Below are positions 5,337-9,689 of a stretch of DNA of 9,689 bases, piece by piece. Both the position numbers and the translations under genes were made by a program. The notes under the pieces were generated by a model. It was not told the origin of the DNA and did no database searches. It saw only the letters and a list, made by a program, of their open reading frames with translations. Source of the stretch: an uncultured Lachnospiraceae bacterium (GTDB lineage: Bacteria; Bacillota; Clostridia; Lachnospirales; Lachnospiraceae); NCBI GenBank assembly GCA_900313745.1, contig OMSM01000026.1:1-9689 (forward strand), given 5' to 3'. Numbering within the stretch: the stretch's first letter is position 1; the number at the start of each line of letters is the position of its first letter.

Positions 5337-6002
5337 ATGCATAATCTGTCGGCACTCAAAGGCGTAGATCTGATTCGATTTGTCTATTACAATTTCCTCT
5401 GTCCGAAGGTAAAGAGGCTCGGAAAGGGGTATCTTGTCCCTTACCGCAACACGGTGATTGACATGGCGGAGGACACGGAGCTTACTCTTCACGACGGCCA
5501 TCTCTTCCTGAACGACAACAAGCCCCGCGGCGCTCACTGCGAATGTTATCTAGTAATGAAAAAGGGCGCCCGAATGGAGGTGAAGGGGCAGCTTATAGTC
5601 TGTACCCGCGTCACGCTGGAGGTGCAGGAGAAGGGAAAACTGACCATCGGCTCGGGTTTCTTCAACTGTGATTCGGTGATCAACGTCGCGGACTCCATCA
5701 CCCTCGGCGACGAGGTGCTGCTCGCGAGAGGTGTAAGGATTTATGACTCCGACCATCACAAGGTGCTGGATGAGAAGGGAAATGTCGCGAATCCGCCGCG
5801 CCCGGTGATCATAGGCGACCATGTCTGGCTTGCGCAGAACTGCATTATCCTCAAGGGCTGCAAAATCGGAAGCGGAGCGGTTCTCTCGGCGGGAAGCGTC
5901 GCGTCCGGGCGGCTGAAGGCGGGTTATATGGCGCAGGGAAACCCTGCAAGAAGCTTCTGGCCCATCGACTGGAATGAGAAAAACAACAAGATAATGGAGT
6001 AA
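5337..6002 (+). CDS. Hexapeptide-repeat (left-handed beta-helix) acyltransferase
   Basis: The 221-residue protein has a C-terminal left-handed beta-helix of the maltose/galactoside O-acetyltransferase type: hexapeptide-like turns from about 84 (VKGQLIV, KLTIGSG, SITLGDEVLLARGVRI), the active-site region YDSDHH with His 140/141, an inserted loop with NPPRP, then IIGDHVWLAQNCIILKGCKI and GSGAVLSAGSVAS, closing with AQGNPAR (199-205). The N-terminal 80 residues are a strand-rich part without a clear family motif. It should move an acetyl or similar group from acyl-CoA to a sugar or glycan; the acceptor cannot be read from the sequence. SD GGAGG lies 6 nt before ATG 5337. It stands alone between the feo operon and the pflB leader, with no surface polysaccharide genes in the window, and no terminator is evident after it. 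Confidence 0.88.
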   Translation: MHNLSALKGVDLIRFVYYNFLCPKVKRLGKGYLVPYRNTVIDMAEDTELTLHDGHLFLNDNKPRGAHCECYLVMKKGARMEVKGQLIVCTRVTLEVQEKGKLTIGSGFFNCDSVINVADSITLGDEVLLARGVRIYDSDHHKVLDEKGNVANPPRPVIIGDHVWLAQNCIILKGCKIGSGAVLSAGSVASGRLKAGYMAQGNPARSFWPIDWNEKNNKIME

Positions 6003-6032
6003 TTGGCAAGGTTCTTTTGGCGATTTGTCTGA

Positions 6033-6061
6033 TTGACATCGGAGAGAAAAAAACATATAGT
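6033..6061 (+). promoter_or_regulatory. Promoter of the pflB leader, TTGACA-N17-TATAGT
   Basis: Consensus -35 (6033-6038), 17-bp spacer, TATAGT (6056-6061). The start near 6068 gives a leader of almost 200 nt that contains the ZTP riboswitch. Two small hairpins, GTGCT/AGCAC (6066-6083) and CCTC/GAGG (6095-6108), may form ahead of the aptamer. Confidence 0.82.
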
Positions 6062-6108
6062 TTGTGTGCTGTCCGGAAAGCACAAGATTTAGTACCTCCG
6101 GGCAGAGG

Positions 6109-6180
6109 CTCCGCATGACTGACGGATTAGCGGGAATACCCGCGGGGAGTGCGGAGGAGTTTTGGCCGACCGTCTGGGCA
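6109..6180 (+). ncRNA. ZTP riboswitch aptamer (pfl motif)
   Basis: The arrangement is that of the pfl/ZTP class. P1 is CTCCGCA (6109-6115) with TGCGGAG (6150-6156). Inside P1 are TGACTGACGGA, then the P2 hairpin GCGGG-AATA-CCCGC (6130-6143), then GGGGAG. After a short linker comes the 3' domain CCGTCTGGGCA (6170-6180), whose consensus is CCGCCUGGGCA. GACGG (6121-6125) and CCGTC (6170-6174) form a perfect 5-bp pseudoknot. Relative to the usual GGCG/CGCC the changes are compensatory, which supports the structure. The class senses ZTP/ZMP, which accumulates when 10-formyl-tetrahydrofolate is short, and turns genes on. Placement before pflB is a known association and fits formate supply for one-carbon metabolism. 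Confidence 0.88.
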
Positions 6181-6208
6181 CGAGCGATTATGCTCGTGCC
6201 TTTTCTTT
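6177..6208 (+). terminator. Riboswitch-controlled intrinsic terminator
   Basis: GGCACGAGC (6177-6185), loop GATTAT, GCTCGTGCC (6192-6200), then TTTTCTTT. The left arm takes the GGCA of the aptamer's CUGGGCA core, so aptamer and terminator cannot both form. Ligand binding should allow read-through into pflB (known logic of the class, applied here by inference). Confidence 0.85.
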
Positions 6209-6222
6209 GGCAGAAAAGGCAC
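6196..6222 (+). repeat. Alternative hairpin overlapping the terminator
   Basis: GTGCCTTTTCT (6196-6206) and AGAAAAGGCAC (6212-6222) form a perfect 11-bp stem with loop TTGGC. It takes the right arm and T run of the terminator, so the two hairpins exclude each other. Because its right arm is made only after the termination point, it would act in read-through RNA (stability, or disrupting the terminator helix) rather than as a classical antiterminator. Confidence 0.7.
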
Positions 6223-6264
6223 GGCGGAAGAAGAGGATGACATTGATCCGGAATGGAGAGTTGA

Positions 6265-8517
6265 ATGCTGAATTACGATGCCTGGAACGGTTTTGACGGC
6301 GTGATCTGGAAGCGCGAGTGCAACGTCCGCGACTTCATCCAGAAGAACTACCATCCCTATGAGGGCGACGAGAGTTTTCTCTCCGGGCCGACCGAGGCGA
6401 CGAACCGCCTCTGGGGGAGGCTCATGGAGCTTCAGAAGGAGGAGCGGGAGAACGGCGGCGTGCTGGATGAGGAGACCCAGATCGTCTCGTCGCTTACCGC
6501 CTATGGTCCCGGGTATATCGATGAGTCCATGAAGAAGCTGGAGCAGGTCGTCGGGCTGCAGACAGACAAGCCCTTAAAGCGTGCATTCATGCCCTTCGGC
6601 GGTATCAAGATGGCCGAGGAGGCCTGCCGCATGTACGGCTATGAGCCAAGCGCCGATCTGCACAAGGCGTTCACCGAGTATCACAAGACGCACAACCAGG
6701 CCGTGTTTGATGCCTATACGGACGAGATGAAGATCGCCCGCCACAGCCACATCGTCACCGGCCTTCCGGATACTTACGGGCGCGGCCGCATCGTGGGCGA
6801 CTACCGCAGGGTGGCGCTCTACGGCATCGACCAGCTGGTGGAGTGGAAGGAAGAGGACAAGAAAAACTGCGGCGACGGCACCATGCTGGACGAGATCATC
6901 CGGCAGCGCGAGGAGCTGGCGGAGCAGATACGCGCCCTGAAGGACATGAAGGAGATGGCCTCCTTCTACGGCTTTGATATTTCCGGACCTGCCTCCAACG
7001 CGAAAGAAGCGGTGCAGTGGCTCTATTTCGGCTATCTGGCAGCGATCAAGACACAGAACGGTGCGGCGATGAGCGTCGGCCGTATTTCCACCTTCCTGGA
7101 TATCTACATCGAACGTGATCTTGCGGACGGCACCCTCACCGAGGCCGGTGCCCAGGAACTGATCGACCATCTGGTCATGAAATTCCGCATGGTCAAGTTC
7201 GCCCGAATCCAGTCCTACAACGAGCTGTTCTCCGGGGATCCCGTCTGGGCAACCCTTGAAGTGGCAGGCACCGGGATGGACGGGCGCAGCATGGTGACGA
7301 AGAACGACTTCCGCTTCCTCCACACGCTGGAGAATATGGGACCTTCTCCGGAGCCCAATCTGACCGTGCTCTATACGTCGAGGCTTCCGAAGGCCTTTAA
7401 ACGCTACGCGGCGAAGATTTCCGCGGATACCAGTTCCATCCAGTATGAGAACGACGACGTGATGAAACCCGTCTGGGGCGACGACTATTCCATCTGCTGC
7501 TGTGTCTCGGCTACGCAGACAGGAAAGGAGATCCAGTTCTTCGGCGCGAGGGCCAACCTGGCGAAGTGCCTTCTTTATGCCATCAACGGCGGAATCGACG
7601 AGAAGAACGGGGAGCAGGTGGGACCGGCCTACGCGCCGGTCACCGGCGATTATCTTGATTACGACGATGTGCTGGAGAAGTTCGAGCGGATGATGGACTG
7701 GCTCGCCGGCCTCTACGTGAATGTCCTGAACCTTATCCATTACATGCACGACAAGTATTATTACGAGGCTGCGGAGATGGCGCTGATCGACACCGACGTC
7801 CGCCGCACCTTTGCTACAGGCATCGCGGGATTCTCCCATGTGGTGGATTCCCTGTCCGCGATCAGATACGCGCATGTCCGCGTGATCCGCGACCGCAGCG
7901 GGCTGGCGGAGGACTTCGAGGTCGAGGGTGATTTCCCGAAGTACGGCAATGACGACGACCGCGCGGATGAGATCGCGGTCTGGCTGCTTCAGACCTTCAT
8001 CACCAAGGTGAAGAAGCGCCACACCTACAGAAACTCCGAGCCCACAACCTCGATCCTGACGATTACCTCCAACGTGGTCTACGGCAAGTACACGGGCAAC
8101 CTTCCGGACGGCCGCAGGGCCTGGACGCCCCTTGCTCCCGGCGCGAACCCCAGCTACGGCGCGGAGACGAGCGGCCTTCTTGCTTCCCTCAACTCCCTGG
8201 CGAAGCTGCCTTACCACTGGGCGCTGGACGGCATCTCCAATACCCAGTCCATGACCCCCGAGGCGCTTGGGCACAGCGAGGAGGAGCGGGCGGAGAACCT
8301 GGTGAGCGTGCTGGACGGTTATTTTGACCAGGGCGCGCATCACCTGAACGTGAACGTGTTCGGCCGCGAGAAGCTGATCGACGCGATGAAGCATCCGGAG
8401 AAGCCGGAGTATGCCAACTTCACCATCCGCGTCTCAGGCTACGCGGTGAAGTTCATCTCCCTTACCCCCGAGCAGCAGAGGGATGTGATCGCGAGGACTT
8501 TCCACGAGACGCTTTAA
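6265..8517 (+). CDS. pflB: Formate C-acetyltransferase (pyruvate formate-lyase)
   Basis: This glycyl-radical enzyme converts pyruvate and CoA to acetyl-CoA and formate in anaerobic fermentation. At 750 residues it has the usual length. The family start VRDFIQKNYHPYEGDESFL and GPTEATNRLW are near the N-terminus. The catalytic Cys pair is in DDYSICCCVSA, with three Cys in a row at 411-413; by alignment to ACCV of E. coli the pair is 412/413 and C411 replaces an Ala. The radical Gly is G725 in RVSGYAV, 25 residues from the end, followed by the conserved QQRDVIARTF tail. ATG 6265 is preceded by GGAG at about 7 nt, and the in-frame ATG at 6253 runs into TGA at once. Expression depends on the riboswitch leader. 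The activase gene pflA is 329 bp downstream. Confidence 0.97.
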   Translation: MLNYDAWNGFDGVIWKRECNVRDFIQKNYHPYEGDESFLSGPTEATNRLWGRLMELQKEERENGGVLDEETQIVSSLTAYGPGYIDESMKKLEQVVGLQTDKPLKRAFMPFGGIKMAEEACRMYGYEPSADLHKAFTEYHKTHNQAVFDAYTDEMKIARHSHIVTGLPDTYGRGRIVGDYRRVALYGIDQLVEWKEEDKKNCGDGTMLDEIIRQREELAEQIRALKDMKEMASFYGFDISGPASNAKEAVQWLYFGYLAAIKTQNGAAMSVGRISTFLDIYIERDLADGTLTEAGAQELIDHLVMKFRMVKFARIQSYNELFSGDPVWATLEVAGTGMDGRSMVTKNDFRFLHTLENMGPSPEPNLTVLYTSRLPKAFKRYAAKISADTSSIQYENDDVMKPVWGDDYSICCCVSATQTGKEIQFFGARANLAKCLLYAINGGIDEKNGEQVGPAYAPVTGDYLDYDDVLEKFERMMDWLAGLYVNVLNLIHYMHDKYYYEAAEMALIDTDVRRTFATGIAGFSHVVDSLSAIRYAHVRVIRDRSGLAEDFEVEGDFPKYGNDDDRADEIAVWLLQTFITKVKKRHTYRNSEPTTSILTITSNVVYGKYTGNLPDGRRAWTPLAPGANPSYGAETSGLLASLNSLAKLPYHWALDGISNTQSMTPEALGHSEEERAENLVSVLDGYFDQGAHHLNVNVFGREKLIDAMKHPEKPEYANFTIRVSGYAVKFISLTPEQQRDVIARTFHETL

Positions 8518-8536
8518 GAGGATTTGTGCAGTGTTT

Positions 8537-8566
8537 CCGCCGCGCCGCATTGATGCGGCGCGGCGG
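8537..8566 (+). terminator. GC-rich hairpin after pflB, probable terminator or attenuator
   Basis: A perfect 14-bp inverted repeat, CCGCCGCGCCGCAT / ATGCGGCGCGGCGG, with two bases between, 19 bp after the pflB stop. Only three T follow (TTTC), so it may stop transcription only in part or protect the 3' end of the pflB message and lower pflA expression. Confidence 0.6.
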
Positions 8567-8590
8567 TTTCAGCTTGCCGGCTCTTCGAGG

Positions 8591-8623
8591 GCGTGCGTAA
8601 GGCATCTTTGGCCTAACGCACGC
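8591..8623 (+). repeat. Hairpin GCGTGCGTAAGGC / GCCTAACGCACGC
   Basis: Two 13-base arms with a single mismatch around the loop ATCTTTG. No T run follows, so it is not a standard terminator. It is the second of three strong hairpins in the pflB-pflA spacer. Confidence 0.65.
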
Positions 8624-8631
8624 TTCACACA

Positions 8632-8680
8632 GGGCAGGAAGTACGCTGCATTTCAGGGAATTCCCAGGCTGCGGCAGTAC
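8632..8680. repeat. 49-bp direct repeat, copy 1
   Basis: The first 30 bases, starting GGGCAGGAAGTACGCTGCAT, are identical to copy 2 at 8717-8765, 85 bp on. The end CTGCGGCAGTAC is also identical, with an eight- to nine-base variable part between (TCCCAGG here, CCACGAA in copy 2). This copy contains GGGAATTCCC, a 10-bp palindrome. No coding potential or known element recognised. Confidence 0.8.
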
Positions 8681-8716
8681 AAATCAACTCATCAAGGGCT
8701 AAGTGAAGCTTGTTTC

Positions 8717-8765
8717 GGGCAGGAAGTACGCTGCATTTCAGGGAATCCACGAACTGCGGCAGTAC
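8717..8765. repeat. 49-bp direct repeat, copy 2
   Basis: Second copy of the 8632-8680 unit. Its last 18 bases form the left arm and centre of the large palindrome at 8748-8779, so the repeat and the palindrome interlock. Confidence 0.8.
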
Positions 8766-8779
8766 TGCCGCAGTTCGTG
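8748..8779. repeat. 32-bp perfect palindrome
   Basis: CACGAACTGCGGCAGT followed directly by its exact reverse complement, with no spacer. As RNA it would be a strong hairpin. The following bases are TGATAATATTTG, not a clear T run. A GATAAT (8781-8786) just after could be a -10 box for pflA but has no recognisable -35. Confidence 0.85.
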
Positions 8780-8846
8780 TGATAATATTTGTCTGGAATT
8801 GCTGGACTGAAGCAGGTGAAGCCAGAATCAGCTGCTGGGTGCGCTT

Positions 8847-9629
8847 ATGGAAAAAAGGATTACCGGCTGGATTAATTCGACAGAGAGCTTTGGCGCGGTG
8901 GACGGGCCGGGTGTAAGGTTTATTGTCTTCCTGCAGGGCTGCAGGATGAGGTGCAGATACTGTCACAACCCGGAAACCTGGGGCATTGCGCAGACAGGTA
9001 CGAAGATGCTTTCCGCGCCTTACGAGGCGTTCCCGGAGGAGATCTGGGAGAAGGCCAGACGCTACAGAAGCTACTGGAAGAACGGCGGAGGAATCACGGT
9101 GAGCGGCGGTGAGCCGCTGCTGCAGACAGAATTCGTCACGGAGCTGTTTAAGCTTGCTAAGACAGGCCCGGCAGGAGCTTCCGTACATTGCGCTCTGGAT
9201 ACGGCGGGGGAGCCTTTTGATCCGGGAGACAATGATTTTATGCAGCGTTTCGGTGCGCTGATGGAAGTCACGGACCTGGTCATACTGGACATCAAGCATA
9301 TCGATGAGGAGAAGCATTGTGCGCTGACCGGGCACACCAACGCGAATATCCTGGCGATGGCGGAATATCTCTCCGATCTCGGGAAGCCGCTTTGGATCCG
9401 GCATGTCCTGGTGCCCGGGATCAGCTTTTCCGGGGAAGACCGGAGCGATCTTTACAGATTAAGAGAGTTCATTGATACGCTGCACACCGTGGAGAGAGTG
9501 GAGGTGCTTCCTTACCACCGGATGGGCATCCCTAAGTGGGAGAAACTGGGAATACCGTACTCTCTTGCGGAAACCCCGGTTCCAACCGGGGAAGAGATAC
9601 AGCGGGCAGAAAGCATACTGTGCAGATGA
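8847..9629 (+). CDS. pflA: Pyruvate formate-lyase activating enzyme (radical SAM)
   Basis: This radical S-adenosylmethionine enzyme abstracts hydrogen from the glycine of PflB to make it active. The 260-residue product has the [4Fe-4S] motif CRMRCRYC (C32, C36, C39; CxxxCxxC) followed by HNPETW, an N-terminal STESFGAVDGPGVRFIVFLQ typical of PflA, and the SAM-contacting ITVSGGEPLLQ near 85-95. There is no inserted ferredoxin-like domain, which fits a PFL activase rather than activases of other glycyl-radical enzymes. ATG 8847 has only a weak SD (TGGGTG). The gene follows its substrate's gene with a structured spacer, so it may be made in smaller amounts than PflB, as an activase needs (inference). 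Confidence 0.95.
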   Translation: MEKRITGWINSTESFGAVDGPGVRFIVFLQGCRMRCRYCHNPETWGIAQTGTKMLSAPYEAFPEEIWEKARRYRSYWKNGGGITVSGGEPLLQTEFVTELFKLAKTGPAGASVHCALDTAGEPFDPGDNDFMQRFGALMEVTDLVILDIKHIDEEKHCALTGHTNANILAMAEYLSDLGKPLWIRHVLVPGISFSGEDRSDLYRLREFIDTLHTVERVEVLPYHRMGIPKWEKLGIPYSLAETPVPTGEEIQRAESILCR

Positions 9630-9689
9630 TAGACTGGAGCGCATGGCTTATTGCCGCCGCGCAAAGAATAACCTGACAGACAGGCCGTC

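Noticed and set aside
6574..8394. Long open frame of 606 codons on the minus strand
   Set aside because: It lies wholly inside pflB on the opposite strand, shows no family motif, and is what GC-rich codon use gives antisense to a strong gene.
8632..8765. CRISPR-like repeats
   Set aside because: Only two imperfect 49-bp copies at 85-bp distance, no third unit, no cas genes.
8531..8782. 83-codon plus-strand frame in the pflB-pflA spacer
   Set aside because: Made of the hairpins and the direct repeat, no SD, and its residues simply mirror the repeated DNA.
9643..9689. Start of another gene at ATG 9643
   Set aside because: Only 15 codons before the window ends, GGAG too close to the ATG, and no recognisable N-terminus.

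Overview
The window looks like chromosomal DNA of a fairly GC-rich, low-oxygen Firmicute, most likely a Lachnospiraceae/Clostridia-type gut anaerobe. The basis is strong Shine-Dalgarno (SD) sites, TTGACA-N17-TATAAT-like promoters, a feoA-feoA-feoB-Cys-rich-protein iron operon in the clostridial arrangement, a ZTP (pfl-motif) riboswitch in front of pflB, and pflA downstream. The taxonomic placement is an inference from gene content and style.

Left part (1-850): an Ada/AdaA-type methylphosphotriester-sensing AraC regulator runs leftwards off the window edge. It begins at a TTG codon (590), and no annotation line with an ATG start would show it. The divergent gap holds two tandem palindromes of the form TTAG-N6-CTAA.

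Iron region (830-5150): a four-helix DUF4418-like membrane protein is followed by a decayed stretch. That stretch holds a complete promoter-operator-terminator unit with no gene in it (about 110 nt: a small RNA or a deletion scar) and the remains of two genes, a DUF2325-like fragment fused by deletion to the last 60 residues of a flavodoxin. Then comes the intact ferrous iron uptake operon feoA1-feoA2-feoB-Cys-rich membrane protein, closed by a strong terminator. Seven copies, some degenerate, of the palindrome (A/G)GTTAG-N6-CTAAC(T/C) lie at promoters or just upstream of genes across 676-2025 and essentially nowhere else in the window. They are best read as operators of one metal-dependent repressor (DtxR/MntR type, inferred), making this a small iron regulon of which parts have been deleted.

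Middle (5151-6002): a single hexapeptide-repeat acyltransferase gene with its own leader.

Right part (6003-9629): a good promoter, a ZTP riboswitch with a covarying pseudoknot, an intrinsic terminator and an overlapping alternative hairpin precede pflB (pyruvate formate-lyase). A 329-bp spacer follows with a GC-rich hairpin, a second hairpin, a 49-bp direct repeat and a 32-bp perfect palindrome. Then comes pflA, the radical-SAM activase that puts the glycyl radical on PflB. The riboswitch links formate production to the ZTP/10-formyl-tetrahydrofolate state of the cell. The last 60 bases hold nothing I can support.
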